A stretch of DNA of 64,000 bases. Origin: Acephala macrosclerotiorum. Taxonomy: Eukaryota > Ascomycota > Leotiomycetes > Helotiales > Mollisiaceae. The stretch is taken from positions 1 to 64,000 of the forward strand of contig MU119435.1 in the NCBI GenBank assembly GCA_014904845.1, read 5' to 3'. Under the pieces are notes generated by a model. It saw only the letters and a list, made by a program, of their open reading frames with translations, did not search any database and was not told the DNA's origin. This document shows, piece after piece, positions 13,655 through 23,392 of the stretch (its first letter is position 1; each line of letters starts with the position of its first letter). The position numbers and the translations under genes were made by a program.

Positions 13655-14951
13655 TTATCCAGACTTCGTATCCAAATTCGCGATGAAATCTTCTATCGAT
13701 TCGAAATATCCTTCTTCGACGACACTGGAGTTATGATCTCCTCCTGGAAGTGGTTTCCAGATCTTCGTTGGGGTCTGGCAGATTTCGAAGAGGCGGCGCA
13801 TGTGGCTTGGTCTGTTTTTGTCAGCTTCTTGCTTTGATAGAGTTGACATGTGTGGAAGAAGAGAGAGGTTGTGTCAGACAGTTTTCACTCGGTTTAATAA
13901 TCAGGTCCCAAAAGGGACGTCAGGTTTTGTGGATGGAATATTGGGTCATCATTCTGGGTGGAGAAGGGAGCAAAGGTAAAGGGAGCAAAGGTAAAGGAAC
14001 GTACGGCACGATTTCGTCTTGTAGGCCAGAGAGGAAGAGTATTGGTACTTCGGTGATGGAGGGAAGGAAGGTATCAGAGGCCCAGACTTGGTGGCAGAGG
14101 AGAGTGAGGTATTTGGCAGGTGGGATGATACTGGCAACATTAGCTTTGGTATTCGGAAGAAAGAGAGTGAACCTACGATGGGATCAACTTCCTCATGCTC
14201 AGGAATGTGTTCTCCAACACCAACCCCACTAATCTCTTGTCGTTTTGATTCTTTGCGACAAGCTGTATGCTCACCGCTCCTCCCAAGCTCTGTCCAAATA
14301 CCACAATATCGTTGTCTCTCGTCTCAGCACGTTTCCGTAGATATTCGAAGGCAGTCTGGGCATCAATCATCAGGCCTGTCTCGTCTGGTGATCCCGTTGA
14401 AAGTCCGTAGCCACGATATTCCAACATCAAGACACTACATCCCATTCTCTGGACGAACATTCGCGCGATTGGTACTCGATGGCCGATGTTTCCTGCATTG
14501 CCATGGAACATCAAGACCGTAATATTCTTCTGGGCGCGCTTGTTTGGTGGTCGGATGTAGAAGGCGGAAAGCTTCTCGCCATCAGGGGTAGGAATCATAA
14601 GCTCTTCGAAGTCGGTGATACCGAACTGCGAGGGTCGGGGAACCGATGTGCGGGATTCGTTCGGGACATGGGAAGGATAGATAAGAGCTCTGTTCCGTGT
14701 TAATTCTTGTTGTGGAGGTGCGGAGACCTGGGGAAGATCTTGCTTACTTTTGCTTGAAATATAGTAGGGAACTGAGAACAGCAGCGATGCCCTGCCGCCA
14801 TTGTAAGTACGATGACATGCGCGGCTGTAGATTACCAGAAGAATACCGAAGAGATGATAACAGGGACTCGCATGTAGCTGGCAAAGGAACCGGCAACAGA
14901 GGTCATCTGTTGAAGATAGCTGGCCGAGATGTTGTTCTGTGAAGAAGACAT
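13655..14951 (-). CDS. Bem46-family alpha/beta hydrolase (337 aa)
   Basis: This is a serine hydrolase of the Bem46/ABHD13 type, usually membrane-anchored in the ER or at the cell periphery of fungi. Four exons fit: 14951-14836, 14791-14177, 14130-14005 and 13811-13655; all phases agree. The spliced N-terminus has a hydrophobic anchor (VPVIISSVFFWASLLFSV). Diagnostic motifs are FGITDFEELMIPTPDGE, the oxyanion segment FHGNAGNIGH, the nucleophile elbow FGQSLGGA (Ser in GxSxG), and LFLSGLQDEIVPPSHM, whose second exon junction rebuilds the acid-loop region. A His lies in GGDHNS near the C-terminus, completing the triad. Exon 2 may contain a further 42-nt intron just before the ALIYPSHVP segment; splicing it keeps the frame. 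Substrate unknown. The start at 14951 is preferred over an upstream GTG-type frame because it makes the anchor continuous. Confidence 0.9.
13966..13995. repeat. Two tandem copies of a 15-bp unit in an intron
   Basis: GGGAGCAAAGGTAAA occurs twice head-to-tail inside the 193-nt third intron of the Bem46-like gene. It is a simple local duplication and partly explains why this intron is longer than its neighbours. Confidence 0.8.
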
Positions 14952-15496
14952 GTTGGACCAAGAGCCTTTAGCTGTTTCGATTTCGGTTGCCTCGTGATGA
15001 AAGAAGTCTCGTGGCCCGGATAGGCTGCTGCGGAACCTGTTGTCTCAATCGCGCATGCACATCTAGACAAGGGAAGCTTTTGCCTATGCCTTGTCTGGGC
15101 AGGATTCGTGAGGGCAATTGGAACAATGTTGGCGGTGCGGTGCATGAAAAGGGCAAGATGAGCTCTGATAGTGGATATTTCGGCAGAGGTCCGTTCATGC
15201 GCGGGACGAGGAGAATCAATAGTCCAGAGAACCTAAAGCTTAAGAGGCGTCGACGCGTAGATTGCGTGTGGGATGTAGAGTACGAATTTTGCCGTCGATC
15301 AGCGGCCGTTGTGTGTAACGGTGTGAGCTAGAAAATAATGGAGGGTGTTGGAGATGCTGCAGGAGAACGAGGACTGCAGCTTCAAGACGAGGCAGACCAA
15401 TTGGAGAGAAGCTTGCGAAAGGTCGAGCTGCCATACCAGGCCCAAACCCACTTTATGTGAGGCAACCAATGGTGGGGGGAAGACAAAGCGTACATC

Positions 15497-15520
15497 AGGG
15501 CTAGGGCTAGGGCTAGGGCT
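15497..15520 (+). repeat. Four copies of AGGGCT hexamer
   Basis: The hexamer (equivalently CTAGGG) is repeated about four times. It differs by one base from the common TTAGGG telomere unit, but is short and lies in ordinary intergenic DNA, so it is listed as a microsatellite only. Confidence 0.7.
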
Positions 15521-16029
15521 GATACATAAATCTTCGAATGAGAAAGACACGTTGTGTACAAGTGTATACGTATGTCTTCATCTTGGTCTGCACAAGTATT
15601 TGTGGCTTCATTTTCAGTTTCCGAGCTGAGCTTCGTGATGCTGCTGGCAGCGGATGGAAAGAAGCTCGAATGAGAAGGCGAGGATATAAATTGTAGAACA
15701 CAGCATCGATTGCAAGGCGGAGTCTGAGGGCTTCAACCGGAATTCCAACCAATCTTCACGACTTTATATGCTCATCGCCCAAGGCACTTTGTTCATACGT
15801 CGCTCTGCGTGTCGCAGAACCCAAGCGGATTTGCAACTCCGCCCTGCCCTCACCGAGCAGGATGTACAGCATACCTCTCGTGAAGTCCTTACTCGCACGA
15901 TCACTGTCCAGGCTCAGCATTCGCCCACACCCAGTGAGCATGATGCTGACTGCAAAAGGTCACGGCCCAATCCATCACCCAACCTACCTCGCCAATAGGG
16001 CGTCGTCTGATGTACCTTCGACCTCACTA

Positions 16030-16064
16030 GGAAGTTGAAGTTGGAGTTGGAGCTGGAGTTGGAG
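16030..16064 (+). repeat. Hexameric GTTGGA-type microsatellite
   Basis: An imperfect array of about six GTTGGA-like hexamers. No coding frame covers it. Confidence 0.6.
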
Positions 16065-17056
16065 CCTAAAAGCCGGATTTCGTCTGAAGAACCTCATTTA
16101 TCGACATCATCAACCTTGGCCGCAAAAGAAACAAGAGATAAAGTCGCCAGCCCGATCCGGCAAATGTCGCAGAGGGGTATGGATCATTTGACCACTTGAC
16201 GGAGTCGTGTCGTATCTCCAAGTCACTCGCTCGATAACATGATATCAGCGTGATTGTCTTAAAATATTTTACTTCGTAACATACTTGATATGCGTTGCAC
16301 CTTGTGTACGAACACACCGAAATGAATAGGGGCTGTTTGACTGGGCCTGAAGTGGACGTTTGAGCGCCCTCATGAACCGCAGCCCCTGGCTATCAAACCT
16401 CCTCTCCAATCGGCAATAAACCACAAGTCGGCCTCAAAGGAGCCAAAACGCTCCAGATCAACGCCGGAAGGAGTCAAGACCAGCGCAAGTTCATGCCAGA
16501 ATCCCCTGCTTCCTTTTTTTATCGCTGAAAAGCCCCTTCCAAGCCCCCCTGGAGCCATCACCCCTCGTCCCAATTCGTGGCCCAGCCAGCCAGCCGAAAC
16601 TCGCACGTTCGCCGGCCCTCACGTCCTCACGTCGTCCTCGCGCGCGGGACACCCCTTCACATCCAAGCATCTCCAAGCACCAACCACACCAATTCATCCA
16701 CAATCCCTCCCATCAACAAATCAGCTGCTTCACTATCGGCGGCAGCCAAACAGATTGGCGGATCAGCTCATGCACACGACGACGCGACCTTGCATCAGCG
16801 TGAATTCCTAGCACCACAGCCCGCGATCCTTGATCCAGATTCCAGAAATAGGGTTGGAAGTCTCTTGGAACATCTTCATACAACTTGCACACCCCCCTTA
16901 CGATCGACCCAACACCCCCCGCCGTGCCGCGAACATCGTCCATTGAAGAACATCGTCGCACCCAAAATCTCACAGCGTTCCAACGAGCACTCGAGTCGCT
17001 GCACATTCCCCACAAAACTGCCACGTAGGAACGAAAAAAAAAAAAAAAATTTCATC

Positions 17057-18530
17057 ATGGTCTCGTTTTCGTGTGAGGTATGTTTATTGCTCTGCGCGCT
17101 TTGAAACACCAGCACTCCTTATCGCGATCATGGCAAAGTCTGACTCTGATCATTCTTTAGGCTTGCGGAGATGTCCTCACGAAGAAGAAACTCGACGGTC
17201 ATCGGAATCAGTGTTACGGCGCATCCTATACCTGCCTCGATTGCATGATACATTTCCAAGGAAATGAATACCGTTCTCATACCGTACGTACTCACATAAC
17301 AACACAGTGAATTTACCCTGACCATCCTTGAAGAGTTGTATCAGCGAAGCACAGAAGTATCAGGGTGCCCTCTATCGACCGGAGAAGGAGAAGAAGAACA
17401 AGCAGAACAATTCGAAAGCCCTTGTACCACACAAAGCATACGTCGAAGACGCCGACGACGAATACCAACAATACGAGGACAATTCTCACATCGAGATTGT
17501 CGAAGCTCCGATGCCAGCAGCCCCTTCCCCTCCATCAGCCGCCCCTGACTTCACTGAAGAAGGCAGTCCCGTCAATGTTTTCGACTTCCTCGTCGCTAGC
17601 TCAACGCCAAATCAATCTCGACTCGAATTGACAGCTCCCGAGCCGATGCAAATGATTACCGATGGTCGTGAGGAGGATATGGACCATGAGGAAGAGGATA
17701 ATGAGCGATCTCTTGTGCGAGTCCGTTTTGGTGATGCAGCACAAAGTGTGACTGATCTGATTGAATATGGAAGCGCCCCAATTGCAACCGACACATACCA
17801 ATACGAAACCCCGGCACCGAAGCAACGAAGTGAACGAAAGGAGAAGAAGAAGGATCGTGATCACAAGGAGGAGAAGAAGGATAAGAAACGCAAACGTCTT
17901 CATGTCGAGACGCACGACCTCTCCCTCCGCGAAGACGAGACTATGACCGATGCACCACCTGTTCTTCATTCTGGATTGACTGGCGGCCTCAACCGATTAA
18001 TGTCCCGTCCTGACGTCTTCCCTCCCTCGCCTGATTATTCTGGTGGCGACGCTACAGAGCCCTCGCCTGGAAGCCCTTTGAAGAAGAGTAAACAATCGAA
18101 GACCGTCAAGCGTGGCCGAGTGGAGTCCATCGGAAACGGTATCATGTCTTTGATCACCAGCAACAAACGAGTTTCATCCAGGGAGCACTCTGATGAGCGA
18201 CCGAAGAGGAAACAACGGAAGCACCGCGAGGGATCTGAGCGTCCGAAGATGATCGAATATAAGCCCATGCATGATGGAGAAGTGAAGGAGGGAGACAGCC
18301 AGATGGTTGTCTACACACCACATTCCCCTCGAGCTGAGCTTCTCCTGAGCTTTGTCAACAAAGGACCAGACAGCAGTCGAGGCGTCAGCATGAACAAGGC
18401 GTTGAAGAGGTATCACCGTGAGCGGGTAGCAAAAGGCCTTGGCCTTGGAAAGGCGCTGGAGGAGAAGGAGTTGTGGAGGAGTCTTCGCATGAAGAAAAAT
18501 GATCGTGGCGAAATCGTGTTGTTTCTATGA
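17057..18530 (+). CDS. LYAR-type C2HC zinc-finger protein (446 aa)
   Basis: The protein resembles LYAR (cell-growth-regulating nucleolar protein), a nucleolar nucleic-acid-binding factor linked to ribosome biogenesis. Exons are 17057-17077, 17161-17283 and 17334-18530; the first encodes only MVSFSCE. Splicing rebuilds the N-terminal finger CEACGDVLTKKKLDGHRNQC followed by CLDCMIHFQGNEYRSHTSC, the hallmark of the family, and continues into CISEAQKYQGALY. The rest is mostly disordered and charged, with several Lys/Arg clusters (KEKKKDRDHKEEKKDKKRKR at about residues 200-220) that can serve as nuclear/nucleolar signals. It ends in a compact segment with RGVSMNKALKRYHRER and KALEEKELWRSLRMKKN, conserved in fungal members. 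The single-ORF reading beginning near 17328 would miss the zinc finger. Confidence 0.9.
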
Positions 18531-19306
18531 TACCAGGTTCAAATAGGCCATCATTGTAGCATTTCTGTGTATTGATTTTGGATGTACTCCATATTGCAGG
18601 AGGAGCTCCTAGCTGGATACCTTGAGCTTAATTGGAAAGAAGTCAAAATGGATTTCTAGCTGCGGAAAATTACTGCGGCTTTTTCTACTCAAATGCTCCG
18701 CCATCGTGCCCCTGTGCTCTAATTGCTGATCATGCGTCACTTCACAAATTCCCAATTCTAGATGTGAGACAGCCTTGTAGGCCAAGGCTGAATTGACTTC
18801 TTGGCCCAGTCATAATCACCACCATACCGCTTTCAAAGACGGTCTACCAATGCAAAGCAGCTTCCAGTCACAAATTGGCTGCATGCTGCAGATCTTGCTG
18901 CGGTCAGATTTCCCGTTCCTGCAAGAGAAACGAAGTGACTCCTTGGTGACTCAGGTTTTTGTGGAACATTCGCTTCGGATCTAGCCTCGAATTTTTCCTA
19001 GGACGGCTTTGCCACTGATAAAGTTCAGCCTTGCGCTCTTCTTTATTCCTCAGACAAACATTCACCTTGTGACGGTCGTTGAAATCCACTCGTACATTTT
19101 TTCTTTTTGTTATTCGAAGTCGCCGTATATTCTAAGGCGCAATCATCATCTGCGAATTCTTCACGAACGAAACAACGACTACGGAGAGAAGCTTGATAAT
19201 CAATCGCGGAGCAATCATACGCCCCTCTCCAGATATTCCAGGAACGATACAAACAAGCAAGACCGCTTCTCAATCTGCAATTGAGACTCCCTCTACTTCC
19301 GCAATT
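18531..19306. other. Intergenic region
   Basis: Probable 3' UTR of the LYAR-like gene followed by the promoter and leader of the NFX1-like gene. No gene is seen. Confidence 0.5.
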
Positions 19307-22300
19307 ATGTCGACAGTAGAACCACCTGCTCCGCCGGGCTCGAATCGACCTCCCCGCCACCGACGTGGTCCTAGAAGAGGGGCACATCGAGGAAGAGCTG
19401 GAGCAAGCACATCTACAATAACAATAACAGAGGCACCGAGTCCCGCTTTAGCGTTGCGACCTGCCTCCGTAACACCAGAATCAAATCCCCTAGCCCAAGC
19501 TTCCAACAACAGAGGTCGCGGCAGAGGTCGAGGCGGAAATAGCAGAGGAGGACGAGGTGGCGGACGAGGAGGATCACAACTAATGGTTAACGGCCAACGA
19601 GCCTTCGGCGGACAACTCACCTCTTCCACTCCAGCAGCAAATGAAGGTTCCCTCGCTGGCGACGCCCCAGAATTCATCCCCGGCCGACCAGTCATCCCAC
19701 GAGCTCGCTCACAACCACATCCCCCTCGGCAACGACGAATGTCCAAATCCCAAGCCCCAGACATCGCTACCAGAACACACGAAGACATCGCAAACGGACA
19801 ATACGAATGCGTAATCTGCACCAACGAAGTCCTCCCCAACTCGAAGATCTGGACTTGCAAAACCTGCTGGTCCGTCTTACATATTTCGTGTGTGAAGAAA
19901 TGGTCCAAGAATGAGGTTTCGACGCATCAGCAGCGAGCTGTTGAGAATGGAGAGTTGCCGCCGATGAGGATGTGGAGGTGCCCCGGGTGTAATTTGCCGA
20001 AGGGGGAGCTGGTGAAGGATTATACTTGTTGGTGTGAAAAGGAGATTGAGCCGAAGAGTATTGCTGGGTTGCCGCCTCATAGTTGTGGGCAGACTTGTAG
20101 CAAGCCAAGAGCGGGGCATTGTCCTCACCCTTGTGAGTTGATGTGTCATGCAGGTCCCTGTCCGCCTTGTGGGCATATGGGACCTTCGCTGTCTTGCTTC
20201 TGCGGGAAGGAGACGAGCTCGAGGAGATGTGTTGATACAAACTATGAGGCTGGTTGGAGTTGTGAGCAAGTTTGTGATGAATTACTTCCTTGTGGCGAAC
20301 ACACTTGCGAGAGGCCTTGCCACGAAGGCCTTTGTGGCAGCTGTGAGGTCATGGTCGAGTCGAAATGCTTCTGTGGCAAAGTCGAGAAAGAATTGCCATG
20401 CTCTGAGCGAGAAGACGAGCAGGAGAGTCAATTGGATGGGAAGACGTGGATGGGCTCATTCAACTGCGGAGCCGAATGTCGACGGCCATACGATTGCGGA
20501 GTCCCAGGCCATTTTTGCGAAGATCAATGCCATGTCCAGGACCCAGAGCCACCACATTGTCCGTTCTCACCAGATGCTGTCACACACTGCCCGTGTGGAA
20601 AGACTCCAATCGAGACTCTACTCTCCGAACCTCGAAAGGACTGTTCAGCACGGATACCACATTGTCAAGAGAAGTGTCAGAAGCTGCTGAGCTGTGGTCA
20701 CCTCTGCCAAACCAAATGCCACAACGGCGAGTGCAGACCGTGCTCTCAAACCATCGATATCTCCTGTCGATGCGGGAGAACGACCTCAAAGTCAGCCTGC
20801 CACCAAGGAATGGACGAACCACCAATGTGCCCTCGAGTCTGTCGAGCGACCCTCAATTGCGGCCGTCACGAATGCGGAGAGCGCTGTTGTCCAGGCGAGA
20901 AGAAGGCTAGCGAGCGTCAAAAGTCTAAGGGTAAGCACCGAGCTTTGAATTCTGCGCCAACCGGTGACGACAACGTCGAGCCTGAGCACATCTGCCTGAA
21001 GGTCTGCGGTAGACCACTTAAGTGCGGAAACCATCAATGTCAATCTTTATGTCACAAAGGGCCCTGTTCAAGCTGTCTCGAAGCCGTATTCGAAGAGATC
21101 AGCTGTGCTTGCGGCAAGACAGTCCTCCAACCTCCTCAGCCATGTGGTACGAGACCACCAGAGTGTAGATTCGAGTGTACACGACCGAGTACGTGTGGCC
21201 ACCCTCAAATAAAGCACCAGTGTCACGATGACAGCGAATCTTGCCCGAAATGTCCCTTCTTGGTTGAGAAAGGCTGTCTTTGCGGTAAGAAGACTCTCAA
21301 GAATCAGCCCTGCTGGTTCTCTGAAGTCCGTTGTGGATTACCTTGTGGTAAGATGCTGAAGTGCGGAATCCACCGCTGCAAGAAAGAATGTCATCGCCAA
21401 GGACAATGCGAGGACGCCAGTTTGCCTTGTCAGCAAGCTTGTGGACGCAAGAAGACAGTTTGTGAACACGATTGTATGGATAAATGTCACGCACCATATC
21501 CATGCAAAGAACTTCAGCCCTGCCAAGCAAAGACCTTCATCACTTGTCCCTGCCAGCACCAAAAGCAAGAGGTCCGCTGCCTCGCCTCCAAGACCTCGCC
21601 TGGCAACACAGAAAAGAAATTGGAATGCAACGATGAATGCCTCAAGATCCAACGCAACGCCAAGCTTGCAGCAGCTCTGAATATCGATCCGGCAACTCAT
21701 ACCGACGACCATATTCCGTACTCACAGGCCACACTAGATTTCTTCTCTCAAAACCAGAAATTCGCCCAACAATACGAGCGAGAATTCCGCGTTTTCGCAG
21801 CAGACGACAAAGAGAAACGTCTCCGCTTTAAACCAATGCAACCCCACCAACGCGCCTTCCTCCACTCACTAGCCGAAGACTTTGGTCTCGATTCAGAGTC
21901 TCAAGATCCGGAACCTCATCGCCACGTCTGCATCTTCAAAACTCCTCGCTTCGTATCAAGTCCGATGAAGACTCTCGCTCAATGCGTTAAGATTCGTCCT
22001 GTTATGGCGACGCCTGAGCCGGCATCTGGGTCGGGGAGTAAGGGGTTGGTGGCTAATGCGGAGCCATTTAATGCTTTCTTGCTTACGAATCCGAAGTTTG
22101 GACTTACGATTGATGAGCTGCAGCAAGATTTGAAGCCCGAGTTTTCGGGCTCGACGCATGTTTTTGAGATTTCGTTCTTGCCGTCTGGAGATGTGGTTTT
22201 GCGTCCTTCGACTGCCGTTTCGGGGTCTTGGCATCATAGGATTGAGAAGGATCTTCAAGCGTTGAAGTCGGGTGTTAGTAAGAAAGTTGTTAGTTTGGCT

Positions 22301-22576
22301 TTGGCGAGTGGGACTACGCTTTGTGCTGTTGATGCGAGTCTTAATGTGTTGAGGAGAGAGGATGAGAGTGTGGGTGCGGGGGGTTGGAGTCAGGTTGCGA
22401 AAGGTGGTGCTGCCGCTAGACGGCCAGTTATGGAAAGCGTTGGCGTTAAGAGTTCTTTCACTGTGTTGGGAAAGAAGAGAGTTGAGGCTGAGAAGGCGGA
22501 TAAAGTTAAGAAGGAGAAGGTTGAGGATGCGGTTGATGATTGGGAGAAGGAGGTTGAGGGGTGGGGTGATGCTTGA
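19307..22576 (+). CDS. NFX1/FAP1-type zinc-finger protein with RING and R3H domains (1089 aa)
   Basis: Single-exon homologue of human NFX1, Drosophila shuttle craft and yeast FAP1. The first in-frame ATG is at 19307 (MSTVEPPAPP); the frame is open upstream only through non-ATG codons. Order: Arg/Gly-rich disordered N-terminus with RGRGRGR/GGRGGG (residues about 65-95), an atypical RING/PHD-like finger starting YECVICTNEVLP at about residue 166 and ending near WRCPGC, then a long series of NF-X1 Cys/His repeats (patterns such as CGHLCQTKCHNGECRPC and CGNHQCQSLCHKGPC), and a C-terminal R3H-like region (residues about 810-890, RAFLHSLAEDFGLDSES) for single-stranded nucleic acid binding. Relatives act as transcription regulators and putative ubiquitin ligases; yeast FAP1 binds FKBP12 and affects rapamycin response. 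The last 60 residues are Lys/Glu-rich. G-rich codon use after about 22000 is a local composition change, not a frame break. Confidence 0.93.
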   Translation: MSTVEPPAPPGSNRPPRHRRGPRRGAHRGRAGASTSTITITEAPSPALALRPASVTPESNPLAQASNNRGRGRGRGGNSRGGRGGGRGGSQLMVNGQRAFGGQLTSSTPAANEGSLAGDAPEFIPGRPVIPRARSQPHPPRQRRMSKSQAPDIATRTHEDIANGQYECVICTNEVLPNSKIWTCKTCWSVLHISCVKKWSKNEVSTHQQRAVENGELPPMRMWRCPGCNLPKGELVKDYTCWCEKEIEPKSIAGLPPHSCGQTCSKPRAGHCPHPCELMCHAGPCPPCGHMGPSLSCFCGKETSSRRCVDTNYEAGWSCEQVCDELLPCGEHTCERPCHEGLCGSCEVMVESKCFCGKVEKELPCSEREDEQESQLDGKTWMGSFNCGAECRRPYDCGVPGHFCEDQCHVQDPEPPHCPFSPDAVTHCPCGKTPIETLLSEPRKDCSARIPHCQEKCQKLLSCGHLCQTKCHNGECRPCSQTIDISCRCGRTTSKSACHQGMDEPPMCPRVCRATLNCGRHECGERCCPGEKKASERQKSKGKHRALNSAPTGDDNVEPEHICLKVCGRPLKCGNHQCQSLCHKGPCSSCLEAVFEEISCACGKTVLQPPQPCGTRPPECRFECTRPSTCGHPQIKHQCHDDSESCPKCPFLVEKGCLCGKKTLKNQPCWFSEVRCGLPCGKMLKCGIHRCKKECHRQGQCEDASLPCQQACGRKKTVCEHDCMDKCHAPYPCKELQPCQAKTFITCPCQHQKQEVRCLASKTSPGNTEKKLECNDECLKIQRNAKLAAALNIDPATHTDDHIPYSQATLDFFSQNQKFAQQYEREFRVFAADDKEKRLRFKPMQPHQRAFLHSLAEDFGLDSESQDPEPHRHVCIFKTPRFVSSPMKTLAQCVKIRPVMATPEPASGSGSKGLVANAEPFNAFLLTNPKFGLTIDELQQDLKPEFSGSTHVFEISFLPSGDVVLRPSTAVSGSWHHRIEKDLQALKSGVSKKVVSLALASGTTLCAVDASLNVLRREDESVGAGGWSQVAKGGAAARRPVMESVGVKSSFTVLGKKRVEAEKADKVKKEKVEDAVDDWEKEVEGWGDA

Positions 22577-23392
22577 GCTGAATCTAGCTCGGAGCATAGA
22601 TCTTGACGATATGATGCGGGGATGTGGTATAGCGTTGTATAGTGTATAGTGACAGAGGGGGGACAGTCTTGCAATCATTTGGCAATGCCGAGACTTGCAA
22701 ATACAGGAATCAGTACTTGGAGGAGGTGTGTTTATGTAATTGACCAATACCCGCGTGAGTGTGGACGTCGGCAAGTGCCTACCCACCCCCATAATATACT
22801 TACCCTCAATTTCCAAGACGAAAAAGCTGGCAAGTGCCTATCCTCTACACAATCCATTTCCCCCTCAAACCATGTTTTCGGAAGTCCAGCTATTCCTTGT
22901 TACTTTGCTATAATCTATATCAGTTCCGAAGACAGACAATCATAGTATAACCCCAAGCCCAAGAAGAGAGCACAGGTCGCGCTCCGCCCCGCTAGCTTCC
23001 ACTCGACAGTTATCTGTTTCTAAGTAGGACATTGGTTCGTTTTGTTGGATCCATGTTGACTTCTTCGAATCTCCTAATTTGTCCTCGCGCCGGGAGGGAT
23101 TGAAATGAGTTGAGCGGCGCGGCCGACTTGAACATCTCTCATGAAATGCAATGAGGCTCGTCGTTGAGTTAGAATCAAGGTTCTCAATCTCAATTTATAT
23201 CGTTGATCACTTTAATGAGAAATGCAATGTGTTCAAAAGGCAAGGTCTTCAAGAAAGGCCGTCAAGGTGACTGCTATATCCAATTCTTCTATGTTCGTCT
23301 ATGCCTATGCGCTATGCTGTACGTGAGAGGTGCAAAAGTTAATGCAAAAGCTAACACAAAAGCCCATCCGAACCCCAAAAGAATTTAGCAAT
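22577..23392. other. Intergenic region between convergent genes
   Basis: 3' flanks of two convergent genes. A 12-base direct repeat GGCAAGTGCCTA occurs twice within about 22765-22840. Nothing codes convincingly. Confidence 0.5.

Larger units (their letters stand above)
14952..17056. other. Intergenic region between divergent genes
   Basis: This 2.1-kb gap separates the divergent Bem46-like (minus) and LYAR-like (plus) genes. Open frames present are short, overlap each other on both strands and have no domain. It contains two simple repeats (15497-15520 and 16030-16064). The last 600 bases before 17057 are pyrimidine-rich and end in an A-run at about 17035-17049, probably 5' UTR. Confidence 0.5.

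Noticed and set aside
15497..15520. CTAGGG repeat as an interstitial telomere
   Set aside because: Only four units, not the TTAGGG sequence, and no subtelomeric features around it; treated as a microsatellite.
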